A stretch of DNA of 64,000 nt, from contig NZ_FQVN01000005.1 in assembly GCF_900129375.1 (NCBI RefSeq), positions 372,001 to 436,000 on the forward strand, in the 5' to 3' direction. Every line of letters begins with the position of its first letter. Within the stretch, counting starts at the first letter, position 1. Below, piece after piece: positions 34,568 through 43,218 of this stretch. The position numbers and the translations under genes are program-made. A model generated the notes under the pieces. That model did no database searches. It saw only the letters and a list, made by a program, of their open reading frames with translations, and was not told the origin of the DNA. The DNA comes from Streptoalloteichus hindustanus. Its GTDB lineage: Bacteria; Actinomycetota; Actinomycetes; Mycobacteriales; Pseudonocardiaceae.

Positions 34568-35719
34568 TCAGGGCTGTCCGGGTGGTGGCTGCCGGTGGAC
34601 GCTGCGGATCGCTGCGACGTCGGCGTGCACGGCGGGATGCGCGGGGACGTCCGCGCTCAGGGCGTCGAGCCGGCGTCGGACGCTGGTGGCGATTCCCTTG
34701 CCCAGCACGAAACGCGTCGGTGTGATCGCTCGCAGTGCGCCGTCCAGCAGTCGGTGCGCCTCGCGGCTGCGCATCCCGGTGTCGCTCAGGATCAGGTGCC
34801 GCAGCTGGTGCGGCCGTGCCGCGAGCGCGCCGGCGATCGCGGACGCGGCGGTCTCGTCCAGCCGGTTGTTCTGCGAGCCGAGGGCTCCCGCCGCCCGGAC
34901 CCGGCCGAGGTCGCACACCTCGACCCCGGCGGCCACGGCCGCTGCCACCAGCCGAGCCGCGGCGCCCGGCCCAATTCCGTTGCTGGCGACGGAAAGCCGA
35001 CGCAGACGCCCACCCGGCGCGAGCGCGTTCGCGATGGTTTCCGCGCCCTGGTCGCCGAGTCGCGCTGCGGAGACGTACAGCTCGCTGACGGCGTCGGCTT
35101 CCAGGAGCGCGGCCAGGTGCGTCGCGCCGCGCGGGCCGAGCGGGTTGCCGCCGACGTAGAGGCGCTCGATCCGCCGCCCGGCCCGCGCCGCGGTGACCAG
35201 GGCGTTCACCAGGACGGCCAGGCCCCCGGCGTCCAGGTCGGTCTGGACCAGGTCGAGGGTGCGCAGGGAGCGGGCGGACTCGACGATCCCGGCGGCCGCC
35301 TCGCCTCCGCCCGCGCCGAGCGGGTTGCGTTTGAGCCACACCCCGGTGATCTGGTTGGCCTGCGGGGACATCCGCAGGTTGTCCGCGATGCGGCAGGCGC
35401 CACCCGAGGTGATTCCGTTGCAGCCCAGGTAGAGCGTCTCCACCGCGCGCTCGACGGCCTGGCCGGCCACCCCGGCCGCGCCCTCGTCACCGAGCCCGTC
35501 GGTGCCCAGCAACAGGTGCCGGACCACGCCGGGGCGCAGCGCGTCGGCGACCAGCGCCGCCCCGGTCGGCCCCAACGCCTGCTTGCACAGGTCCAGCCGG
35601 CCGTCGGGCATCGCCGTCCCGGCGGGGAAGTCCAGCCGCTGGTCGGTCGTCGCCCCGGTGCGCAGCCACGACAGCAGCGGCTCCAGGTCCGCCAGCGGGC
35701 GGGGGTCGACGAGGCTCAC
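34568..35719 (-). CDS. Leucine-rich-repeat protein of RanGAP/NLR-like type
   Basis: 383 aa. At least six LRR units are visible (for example VETLYLGCNGITSGGACRIA, IERLYVGGNPLGPRGATHLA, LRRLSVASNGIGPGAAARLV), in the alpha/beta RanGAP style. No signal peptide, membrane segment or enzyme domain is seen, so a cytosolic interaction scaffold is likely. The GTG start overlaps the SDR stop by 4 bp, so it is coupled to that gene. It belongs to the tRNA-SDR-LRR-tRNA unit. Confidence 0.85.
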   Translation of the reverse strand: MSLVDPRPLADLEPLLSWLRTGATTDQRLDFPAGTAMPDGRLDLCKQALGPTGAALVADALRPGVVRHLLLGTDGLGDEGAAGVAGQAVERAVETLYLGCNGITSGGACRIADNLRMSPQANQITGVWLKRNPLGAGGGEAAAGIVESARSLRTLDLVQTDLDAGGLAVLVNALVTAARAGRRIERLYVGGNPLGPRGATHLAALLEADAVSELYVSAARLGDQGAETIANALAPGGRLRRLSVASNGIGPGAAARLVAAAVAAGVEVCDLGRVRAAGALGSQNNRLDETAASAIAGALAARPHQLRHLILSDTGMRSREAHRLLDGALRAITPTRFVLGKGIATSVRRRLDALSADVPAHPAVHADVAAIRSVHRQPPPGQP

Positions 35720-37056
35720 CACGCGGCCTCCCGGTAGTCCTTGAGGAACACCCCGGCGACCGGAGCGCCCGCCTCGCCGCGCACGATGGGGTCGTACACG
35801 CGCGCGGCGCCGTCGACGACGTCCAGCGGGGTGCGGAAACCGTGCTCGGCCAGCCGGGCCTTCTTCGGCGCGGGGTTCTCGTCGGTGATCCACCCGGTGT
35901 CCACCGCGCACATGTACACGCCGTGGCGCGCCAGGTCCGGGCCGCTGGTGCGGGTGAGCATGTTCAGCGCCGCCTTGGCCATGTTCGTGTGCGGGTGCCC
36001 GGATGTCTTGTTCCGCACGGCGAACCGGCCCTCCACGGCCGTGACGTTGACGACGTAGCGCCGGGGGTGGGGCGAGGCGAGCAGCAACGGCAGCAGGCGG
36101 TCGCACAGCAGGGTCGGCGCGAGCGCGTTGACGAGCTGGGTCTCCAGCACCTCGGCCGGGTCGAGCTCCCCGATGCGCGCCGACCAGGAGTTGACCGGGG
36201 CGGTGTCGGGCAGCAGCCCGGCCTCGTCCACCTCGGCCAGCACGAGCGCGAGCGCGTCCCGCTCCCGCCCGCCGGCGCCCAGGGCGGGCATCGGGCGGAA
36301 ACCCGGGGCGAGGCGGGCGTTCCCGGGCAGCGCGCCGGTCTCCCCGGCGACGAGGGCCGCGTACGACCCGGGCGGCCGGCGCACCGTCTGGGCCGCGTTG
36401 TTGACCAGGATGTCCAGCGGCGCGCCCTCGTCGCGCAGCGACTCGCACAGGCCGAGCACCTGGCGGGGGTCGCGCAGGTCGATGCCCACCACCGTCAGCC
36501 GGTCCAGCCACGCCGCGCTGCCGGGCGCCTCCCGGAAGCGGCGCAGGGCGTCGTGCGGGAAGCGCGTGGTGACCAGGAGTTCGGCGCCGTCGCGCAGCAT
36601 CATCAGCGCGAGCTGGAAGCCGATCTTCACCCGGCCGCCGGTGAGCAGCGCGCGGCGTCCGGTCAGGTCGGCGCGGGCCGTCCGGCGCTCGGTGTTCTCC
36701 GCCGCGCAGGTCGGGCACAGCCGGTGGTAGAAGGCGTCCGCGAGCTGGTAGTTCTCCTTGCACACGTAACAGCGGCGGGGGCGGGTCAGCGCGCGGGCGG
36801 GGGCGTCGGGCTCGACGCGCAGGGGAGCGTCCTCGCGGCGGGTGCGGGAACCGGTGGCGGTCGCGGCGTCGATCGCGGCGTCGGCGGCCGCGCGCTCGGC
36901 GCTCCGCGTCTTCCTGCGCCGTTGCTTGCCGTCCCTGGCGAAGGACTCCGCGACCCGTTCGGCCCGCAACCGCACCGGGTCGTCCACGGGCAGGGCGCGC
37001 AGCCGGGCGACGGTCGCGTGGAACGACGCGAGCTCGTCCTCGCTGATCCCGCCCAC
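35716..37056 (-). CDS. Zinc-ribbon SDR-fold protein with non-canonical active site
   Basis: 446 aa. A basic N-terminal region (about 1-85) leads to a four-Cys zinc site, RRCYVCKENYQLAD and YHRLCPTCAAEN, then an SDR domain. The nucleotide loop is TGGRVKIGFQLAL and DILVNNAAQTVRRPPGSY is conserved SDR sequence. Where YxxxK should be it has THTNMAKAA-like order (HPHTNMAKAAL), so the catalytic Tyr is missing, and Thr-Ala replaces the usual Ser region (NVTAVEG). It may bind NAD(P) or RNA rather than act as an ordinary reductase. GTG 37056 follows GGGGGA, 20 nt after the tRNA. Confidence 0.85.
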   Translation of the reverse strand: MGGISEDELASFHATVARLRALPVDDPVRLRAERVAESFARDGKQRRRKTRSAERAAADAAIDAATATGSRTRREDAPLRVEPDAPARALTRPRRCYVCKENYQLADAFYHRLCPTCAAENTERRTARADLTGRRALLTGGRVKIGFQLALMMLRDGAELLVTTRFPHDALRRFREAPGSAAWLDRLTVVGIDLRDPRQVLGLCESLRDEGAPLDILVNNAAQTVRRPPGSYAALVAGETGALPGNARLAPGFRPMPALGAGGRERDALALVLAEVDEAGLLPDTAPVNSWSARIGELDPAEVLETQLVNALAPTLLCDRLLPLLLASPHPRRYVVNVTAVEGRFAVRNKTSGHPHTNMAKAALNMLTRTSGPDLARHGVYMCAVDTGWITDENPAPKKARLAEHGFRTPLDVVDGAARVYDPIVRGEAGAPVAGVFLKDYREAAW

Positions 37057-37076
37057 GCTTCCCCCTGGTTCGCCGG

Positions 37077-37148
37077 TGGTCCCGGTCGGATTCGAACCGA
37101 CGTGACCGCCTTGAGAGGGCGGCGCGCCTGCCTCTGCGCTACGGGACC
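37077..37148 (-). tRNA. tRNA with anticodon CTC (Glu-type)
   Basis: A full cloverleaf fits: acceptor GGTCCCG/CGGGACC (7 bp, perfect), D-arm GCGC/GCGC, anticodon arm CCGCC-CTCTCAA-GGCGG, 4-nt variable loop and T-arm GTCGG-TTCGAAT-CCGAC. The discriminator is A and only CC of the CCA is encoded. The anticodon arm matches what I recall of actinobacterial tRNA-Glu, but the acceptor does not. It ends 20 nt before the SDR start and 8 nt from the next RNA. Confidence 0.78.
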
Positions 37149-37156
37149 GGACAGCC

Positions 37157-37234
37157 TGCCCGGGTGGTCGGATTCGAACCGACGTGACCGCCCTGCCGGT
37201 GCGACGCGCCTGCCTCTGCGCTACGACCCGGGCA
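37157..37234 (-). tRNA. tRNA-like RNA with 9-10 bp acceptor, anticodon loop CCGGCAG
   Basis: D-arm and T-arm are identical to those of the neighbouring tRNA (GCGC/GCGC; GTCGG-TTCGAAT-CCGAC). The ends TGCCCGGGT and ACCCGGGCA pair over 9 bp, plus a further G-C beyond a bulged C. The anticodon stem TCGCA/GGCGG is imperfect and position 33 is C instead of T. Nominal anticodon GGC. It is more likely a specialised or decaying tRNA mimic than a translating tRNA. Confidence 0.6.
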
Positions 37235-37242
37235 TTGCGATC

Positions 37243-37248
37243 ATCATA
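37243..37248 (-). promoter_or_regulatory. -10 box TATGAT of the tRNA-SDR-LRR unit
   Basis: TATGAT on the minus strand lies 9 bp upstream of the first tRNA-like 5' end, so transcription would begin at or within a few bases of the RNA. No convincing -35 was found. Confidence 0.5.
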
Positions 37249-37624
37249 AACGGCGCTCGCCGGCCGAGATCGCTGTGCCCCGGTGCGGGCGAAGCGCCGG
37301 TGGTAGGTGGTTCCCCCGCACCGGCGCCATGCCGTCGGCGTTCTGGTGCTCTTCCCGGTTCAGGCGAATCGGAAACGATCGGCAGCTGCGCGGCCCCAGG
37401 CGTCGGAAGCTTTGATCGTGATTCGGTGGACCGCCTTCGGTACGAGGGCCCAAAAATCAGGTGGTGGCCGGGAATGGCGTGACCTGGCGGAGGCCGGGGA
37501 AACCGCCGGCGTCCGTTCGCCGCGGCGGACAGGGGATTCCGTGGCCATCGCCCGCGCCGCAACGGTTTGATCACGTGGTTCGGCCCGGGCTAACCTGCCG
37601 ACCGGTATCGCTCCAGGGGGACAA
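37249..37624. other. Intergenic region
   Basis: About 375 bp between the divergent tRNA unit and a lipoprotein gene. I see no gene or strong repeat. Frames here lack ribosome binding sites and motifs. Confidence 0.5.
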
Positions 37625-38083
37625 ATGGTCAGCAGGTTCGGCCGCGCGGTCGTGGCGTTCGGGATTCTCGCGGCGACGGCGGGTTGCGGTGGCGGCGCGG
37701 AGACGCCGCCCCGCTCGTGCGACGAGCAGCAGGCCGCCGTGACCGCCGCCGAGGCCCCGGCCGCCGAGGCGGAGAAGGCGGTCAAGGAGGTCGAGGGCAA
37801 GGCCGAGGAGGCGCGCAAAGCCGCGGACGCCGCCAAGGCCGAGTCCGACAAGGTGGGCGCGGAAGCCGACAGGGAGAAGGCCAGGGGAGACCACAGCGCC
37901 GCTGGTTACGCCAACGCGGCGGCGGCCGACGCCCGCGCCGCGGAGGCCGTCGCCGAGTCGGCCAAGGCCGTCGCGAACGCCAAGCTGGCGAATGGGGACG
38001 CGGAGAGGGCGCGGGGCAGGGCCGCGGAAGCGGCGGGGAAGCTCACCGAGGCCAAGCGGAAGCTGGAGGAGTGTCGCAAGTAG
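37625..38083 (+). CDS. Small alanine-rich coiled-coil lipoprotein
   Basis: 152 aa, GGGGGA before ATG 37625. The signal peptide ends in a lipobox, LAATAGC (Cys at residue 21), so the mature protein should be anchored outside the membrane. The remainder is an Ala/Glu/Lys heptad-like helix with a Cys at each end (RSCDEQQ and LEECRK). It is probably a structural or cell-envelope protein. No enzyme domain is seen. Two hairpins follow the stop. Confidence 0.78.
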   Translation: MVSRFGRAVVAFGILAATAGCGGGAETPPRSCDEQQAAVTAAEAPAAEAEKAVKEVEGKAEEARKAADAAKAESDKVGAEADREKARGDHSAAGYANAAAADARAAEAVAESAKAVANAKLANGDAERARGRAAEAAGKLTEAKRKLEECRK

Positions 38084-38092
38084 ACACTTCGT

Positions 38093-38122
38093 GACGCCGA
38101 GTTCGAGTTTCTCCTCGGCGTC
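38093..38122 (+). terminator. Hairpin after lipoprotein gene
   Basis: GACGCCGAG and CTCGGCGTC form a 9-bp stem with a 12-nt loop, starting 9 nt after the stop codon. Confidence 0.6.
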
Positions 38123-38137
38123 GATCGACGTGTCGCG

Positions 38138-38171
38138 CCCGAAGGCGGTCGGGAGGCCCACCGCCTTCGGG
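38138..38171 (+). terminator. Second, stronger terminator hairpin
   Basis: CCCGAAGGCGGT and ACCGCCTTCGGG form a perfect 12-bp stem with a 10-nt loop, followed by CATTGCTTTG, a weak T-rich tail. Confidence 0.75.
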
Positions 38172-39071
38172 CATTGCTTTGCCGTTCGCCGGTCGCGCCG
38201 GTCCTCCGGCCGGCGTTTTCTCCGCGTGATCGACCTTCCGCTCACTCCTCCCAGGTTGGCCCCGTCTTTTCCGGAGTAATAGGGGGGAATGGTGGAGAAG
38301 GCGGGCCGGCGCTGTTCTTGTGGGGCGCCGGGACGCGCCGTCCCGCTTCTCTCCACGACCGGACCTGACATTTCGGTCTTCGACGAACCCCACTCCGTCG
38401 GTGGTCTCGTGGCCCGGATGTCGGCACCCCGACGGGCTCGGCGGTGACGGGCGGTGACGCCGGGCGGGCCCTTACCACAGGACTGCCCGCCCGGGTGGCG
38501 GAACGTTGGGAAACAGGTGGCGAGCGGGGACCGCCCGCGGTCGTCGGCCCGCACCCCCGGCGCGCCCGCGTCGTGCGGGTGGTCCGTCCGGGTGGGCGAG
38601 AAAAGCGACGCGAACAGCCGGCGGGGACAAGGCCGGTCGTCGGACCCGCTCCTGCTCTTTTCGGCGGGCAATCGAACGGGAACCGGCGCGAAGTGATGTC
38701 GCGAAAGATCGCCGGGGCGCCGCGTCGCCGGATAGGGGCGCGTTGACAGAAATAGTCCGATCGGGCGGAGAAGCGCGACATACCACGAACTTGTGGGGTT
38801 CAATACCGGCCGAGCCGCTGCCGCGGCAGAGTTGGCCGAGACATACCCTGGAGTGTGCCGCCAGACCGACCGCCGAATCCCCGAGCCAGAACCCCCGACA
38901 AATCTTTCTCACCGCTTTCTGTCAGCAAGCGCGTTCGTCGACCGCTGCCTCGACGGCAGTGCGTCCCCGCGCTACTGGAGTAACGGTGACAGGTCCGTCC
39001 CGACCCCGACACCCGTGACCTGGGTGTGCGGGTCGTTCACGCCTGGCCAAGGCTTCCGAGTGGAGTGTTCA
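38172..39071. other. Long upstream region of the Pls-like gene
   Basis: About 900 bp. Open frames on both strands are Arg/Pro-rich and show no motif, so I call none of them. TTGACA at 38743-38748 is a possible -35 but has no good -10 at the right distance. A long regulated leader for the Pls-like gene is possible. Confidence 0.45.
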
Positions 39072-42000
39072 TTGACCACCACAACCCACGAGCTGTGCCT
39101 GCACGAGTTATTCGGGGCACAGGTGGCCGAGAATCCCGACACGCTCGCGCTGGTCTGTGAGGACCGGGGCATGACCTACCGGGAACTCGACGAGGCGACC
39201 AACCGGCTCGCCCGTCGACTTCGCCAGCTCGGTGCCGGTCCTGGCACCTTTGTTGCGGTTTACTGTCAACGCTCCGAACTGCCGATCCTCGCGGTCCTGG
39301 CCTGCCACAAATCCGGCGCCGCCTACGTGCCGGTGGACCCCGGGCTCCCCGTCGAACGGGTCCGGCACATGGCCGGCGAGGTGGGCCTCACGCTCTGCCT
39401 GACCGAGTCCGAGCTCGCCGACCGGGCCGGGGAGTTCTTCGCCGGCACCCCGACGCTGGTGCTCGACGTCGAGCGGCCCGAGATCGACCGCCTGTCCGGG
39501 GCGCCCCTCGACGAGGCGTTCCCGCCGGACGAGCTGGCCTACGTGATCTACACGTCGGGCACCACCGGCCGGCCCAAGGGCCTGATGACCGAGCACCGCC
39601 ACGTCACCAGGTTCGTCCAGGCGTTCAACGAGGTGTGCGGCACGGGTCAGGGCGACCGCGTCTACCAGGGGTTCGCGCTGAGCTTCGACGGGTCCGTCGA
39701 AGAGATCTGGATGGCGTTCTCCAACGGCTCCACCCTGGTCGTCCCCGGCCGCGACGCCCCCCGCTTCGGCGAGGAGCTGGGCCGGTACCTCACCGAGCTG
39801 GGGATCACGTACTTCTCGACGGTCCCCACGCTGCTCGCCACCCTGCCGCAGGACGTGCCCAGCATCCACACGCTGGTGCTCAGCGGCGAGGCGTGCCCTC
39901 CGGAGCTGGTGAACCGCTGGGCGCGCCCGGGCCGTCGGCTGCTCAACGTCTACGGTCCGACCGAGGCGACGGTCAACACCACGGCGGCCGAGTGCCTGCC
40001 GGGCGAGCCGGTGACGATCGGTCGCCCGCTGCCCGGCTACCACGTCACCATCGTCGACGAGGACCTCCGGCCGGTCCCGACGGGGACCTCGGGCGAGCTG
40101 CTGATCAGCGGCGAGACGCTCGCCCGCGGGTACCTCAACCAGCCGGAGCTCACCGAGAGCCGGTTCCTGGTGCTCGACCACGACGGGGACGGGACGCTCA
40201 CCCGGTTCTACCGCACCGGCGACCTCGGCCGCTGGAACGACGACGGCGAGCTGGAGTTCCTGGGCCGCGCCGACGACCAGGTCAAGATCCGGGGCTACCG
40301 GGTCGAGCTGGCCGAGATCGAGTCCGTCCTGCTGGAGCACCCGCTGGTCAGCGCGGCCTGCGTCCGGTTGGTGGAGCGGGAGGGCCTGCACGAGCTGGCC
40401 GCCGCCGTGGTCTGCACGGCCGAGGGGGTGGAGCCGGACCGGGACGAGGTCCTCGACCTGCTGACGAGCCGGATGCCGGCCTACATGGTCCCCGGGTACC
40501 TCGACGTGCTCCCGGAGTTCCCGCGCACCACGAGCGGGAAGATCGACCGGAAGCGCATGCCGGAGCCGAAGACCCCGCTCGTCCGGGCCGGCCGCCAGGT
40601 CGTCGCCCCGGACAGCGACCTGGAACGCGGGCTCGCCAGGGTGTGGGGCGAGGTGCTCGGCGTCCCGGAGATCTCGGTGGAGGACGACTTCTTCACCGAC
40701 CTGGGCGGCCACTCGCTGGTCGCCGCCCGCATCGTGACCCAGGTCCGGCAGGAGACGTCGCGGCCGATCACCGTGCGGGACGTCTACCAGTTCCCGACCA
40801 TCCGCCAGCTCGCCGCCCGGCTGGAGACGGTGGCCGCCACCGAGGACCGTCCGGCGAGCGCGGCCAAGGAGGCCGACGGCGAGGACGCGGCCACGCAGGC
40901 GCCCTACATCGCGTCGGGCTGGCGGCGGCTGGTCGCCGGCACGGCGCAGGCGCTGTCGCTGTACGTGGTCTCCGGCGCGATCACGATCCCGGCCACCCTG
41001 CTGTTCCTGGTCGGGGTGCAGTGGGTGCGGGGTTCCGTGCCCACGAGCCAGTTCCTCGGGCTCGCCCTGGGCATCACCGTGCTGACCTGGCCGGTGCTGA
41101 TGGTGCTGTCGATCGCGGCGAAGTGGTTGTTGATCGGCCGCTACAAGCCGGGGGAGCACCGGCTGTGGGGCTGGTTCTACCTGCGGTGGTGGCTGGTCAA
41201 CAAGCTGTCGGCGGCCGCGGGCGTCGGCTCGCTGTCCGGCACGCCGCTGCTGCCCGTGTACTTCCGCCTGATGGGCGCGAAGGTCGGGCGCGGCTGCACG
41301 ATCGACACGACGCAGGTCTCGGCGTGGGACCTGGTGAGCATCGGCTCGGACACCAGCATCGGGGCCAGCACGCACCTGCTGGGCTACCGGGTCGAGGGCG
41401 GGATGCTGCGCCTCGGGCGCGTGGACATCGGCAGCCGGTGCTTCGTGGGCATCCACTCGGCGCTCGGGCTGAACGTGCGGATGGGCGACGACTCCCACCT
41501 GGACGACCAGTCGCTGCTGCCGGACGGCACGGTTGTCGCGCCCGGCACGGGTCTGCGGGGCTCGCCAGCGGCCCCGGCCCAGGTGGAGCTGCCGGAGGGT
41601 CCGGCGCCGGCCTCGACCTGGCGGCGGGCGCTCCTCGGGTCGGCCCAGCTCGGGTCGGCCCTCGCGCTGCTCGCCCTGATGACCGCGGTGCCCCTGGTCG
41701 GGTTCGTCGTCATGGCCCGCCAGTTCCTCGTCTGGGACGTGTGGTTGGGCGTTGCCGCGACCCTGGCGTTGGTCCCGGTCTGGTTCACCGGGTACTGCGT
41801 CTACATCGCGCTGCTGAAACGGTTGGTGTCGCTCGGAATCCGGCCGGGAACCTACTCGGTGCTGGGCGTGACCTACTTCCGCAAGTGGCTCTCCGACCAG
41901 CTCATGGGCATCGGCCGGCCGCTGCTGCTGCCGGTCTACACCACGCTCTACTTCCCGCCGCTGCTGCGGCTGATGGGCGCGAAGATCGGTCCGCGCGCCG

Positions 42001-43013
42001 AGATCTCGGCGGTCTGGAGCATGGACCCGGAGCTGGTCGACGTGTCGGGGGAGAGCTTCTTCGCCGACGGCTCGATCATCGGCGGTCGGCGCTGCCACCG
42101 CGGCCGGTTCACGATCGCGGTCAACCGGATCGGACACCGCAGCTTCGTCGGCAACAACGCGGTCCTGCCGGTCGGGCAGAGCCTGGGCGACGGGTGTCTG
42201 CTCGGCGTCCAGTCGGTGCCCCCGGCCGGCACGGCCCAGGTGGCGGACGGCACCGAGTGGCTGGGCTCGCCCTCCTTCGTGTTGCCGCACCGCGTGAAGG
42301 TGGGCGGCTTCGACAGCGCGGTCACCTTCCAGCCCACCAGGAAGCTGTACCTGCAGCGGGCGTTCATCGACGGCCTGCGGGCGCTGATCCCCTCCTACCT
42401 CGTCCTGGGCGCCGCGGCCCTCGCGATCGCGGCGCTGGTGTGGGCGTGGGACACGTGGGGTCTGGCCGGCGTGCTGCTCACCGCGCCCGCCGTCGGCTTC
42501 GCGAGCCAGCTCTGCACCGTGCTCGCGGTCGCCGCGATCAAGAAGATCACGATGGGCACGTTCCAGCCGGTGATCCGTCCACTGTGGTCGGTCTACGTCT
42601 GGGTCAACGAGATGGTCAACGGCGCCTACGAGTCCGTGTCGGCGCCCGTGCTCTCCCAGCTGCTGGGCACGCCCATGATCAACCCGTTCCTGCGGTTGAT
42701 GGGCTGCCGCATCGGCAAGGGCGTCTACATGGGAACGACGCTGTTCTCGGAGTTCGACCTGGTGCACATCGGCGACCACGCGGTGCTGAACCACGGTGTC
42801 GTCGTGCAGAACCACCTCTTCGAGGACCGGGTCTTCAAGTCCTCCTCGCTGCACATCGGCGAGGAGGCGTCCATCGGGAACCTGAGCGTGGTCCTCTACG
42901 ACTCGGTGGTCGAGCGGGCCGCGGTGGTCGGGCCGCTGTCGTTGGTGATGAAGGGGGAGACCCTGCCCGGGCGGACGCGGTGGCACGGCATCCCGACCGA
43001 GAAGCCCGAGTAG
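39072..43013 (+). CDS. Pls/PosA-family membrane NRPS, candidate poly-amino-acid synthetase
   Basis: 1313 aa, close to the 1.3 kb-residue size of epsilon-poly-L-lysine synthetase. It has an A domain (about 10-500; VIYTSGTTGRPKG, NVYGPTEA, FYRTGDLG), a PCP (DFFTDLGGHSL, Ser548), then six membrane helices in three pairs. Each pair is followed by a hexapeptide-like soluble module (MGAKVGRG, MGAKIGPR, MGCRIGKG). There is no thioesterase or condensation domain. Pocket residues read by eye are D-G-E-S-V-S-V-V-N; the acidic third position could suit a basic side chain. TTG 39072 follows GGAG. The product is unknown. Confidence 0.85.
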   Translation: MTTTTHELCLHELFGAQVAENPDTLALVCEDRGMTYRELDEATNRLARRLRQLGAGPGTFVAVYCQRSELPILAVLACHKSGAAYVPVDPGLPVERVRHMAGEVGLTLCLTESELADRAGEFFAGTPTLVLDVERPEIDRLSGAPLDEAFPPDELAYVIYTSGTTGRPKGLMTEHRHVTRFVQAFNEVCGTGQGDRVYQGFALSFDGSVEEIWMAFSNGSTLVVPGRDAPRFGEELGRYLTELGITYFSTVPTLLATLPQDVPSIHTLVLSGEACPPELVNRWARPGRRLLNVYGPTEATVNTTAAECLPGEPVTIGRPLPGYHVTIVDEDLRPVPTGTSGELLISGETLARGYLNQPELTESRFLVLDHDGDGTLTRFYRTGDLGRWNDDGELEFLGRADDQVKIRGYRVELAEIESVLLEHPLVSAACVRLVEREGLHELAAAVVCTAEGVEPDRDEVLDLLTSRMPAYMVPGYLDVLPEFPRTTSGKIDRKRMPEPKTPLVRAGRQVVAPDSDLERGLARVWGEVLGVPEISVEDDFFTDLGGHSLVAARIVTQVRQETSRPITVRDVYQFPTIRQLAARLETVAATEDRPASAAKEADGEDAATQAPYIASGWRRLVAGTAQALSLYVVSGAITIPATLLFLVGVQWVRGSVPTSQFLGLALGITVLTWPVLMVLSIAAKWLLIGRYKPGEHRLWGWFYLRWWLVNKLSAAAGVGSLSGTPLLPVYFRLMGAKVGRGCTIDTTQVSAWDLVSIGSDTSIGASTHLLGYRVEGGMLRLGRVDIGSRCFVGIHSALGLNVRMGDDSHLDDQSLLPDGTVVAPGTGLRGSPAAPAQVELPEGPAPASTWRRALLGSAQLGSALALLALMTAVPLVGFVVMARQFLVWDVWLGVAATLALVPVWFTGYCVYIALLKRLVSLGIRPGTYSVLGVTYFRKWLSDQLMGIGRPLLLPVYTTLYFPPLLRLMGAKIGPRAEISAVWSMDPELVDVSGESFFADGSIIGGRRCHRGRFTIAVNRIGHRSFVGNNAVLPVGQSLGDGCLLGVQSVPPAGTAQVADGTEWLGSPSFVLPHRVKVGGFDSAVTFQPTRKLYLQRAFIDGLRALIPSYLVLGAAALAIAALVWAWDTWGLAGVLLTAPAVGFASQLCTVLAVAAIKKITMGTFQPVIRPLWSVYVWVNEMVNGAYESVSAPVLSQLLGTPMINPFLRLMGCRIGKGVYMGTTLFSEFDLVHIGDHAVLNHGVVVQNHLFEDRVFKSSSLHIGEEASIGNLSVVLYDSVVERAAVVGPLSLVMKGETLPGRTRWHGIPTEKPE

Positions 43014-43218
43014 CCACGAACAGCACGAGCGGAACCGCTGTGGGTGTCCGTCCTGGTTCCGCGTCGGAGCGGTGACGGAGGACGAGCCAGCAGCACCGTC
43101 CGGGTCCGGGCCACGCGCCCGGACCCGGACGCGTTCGTGGAGCGGTTCGGTTCCTCTGTCTGCCGAGGACAGTCCTCTGTGGAGGATCCTGGCGCGGGCG
43201 GCCGAACGCCCGTGGTGG

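Noticed and set aside
37077-37234. tRNA genes as an integration site for a genomic island
   Set aside because: No integrase and no repeated tRNA 3' end at a distance; the RNAs sit within a tight same-strand operon.
38444-39018. Possible small genes before the Pls-like gene
   Set aside because: Frames lack ribosome binding sites and motifs, and both strands look alike.
39108-42986. Antisense open frame of 1292 codons
   Set aside because: It is a mirror of the Pls-like synthetase. Long antisense frames are normal at this GC content.
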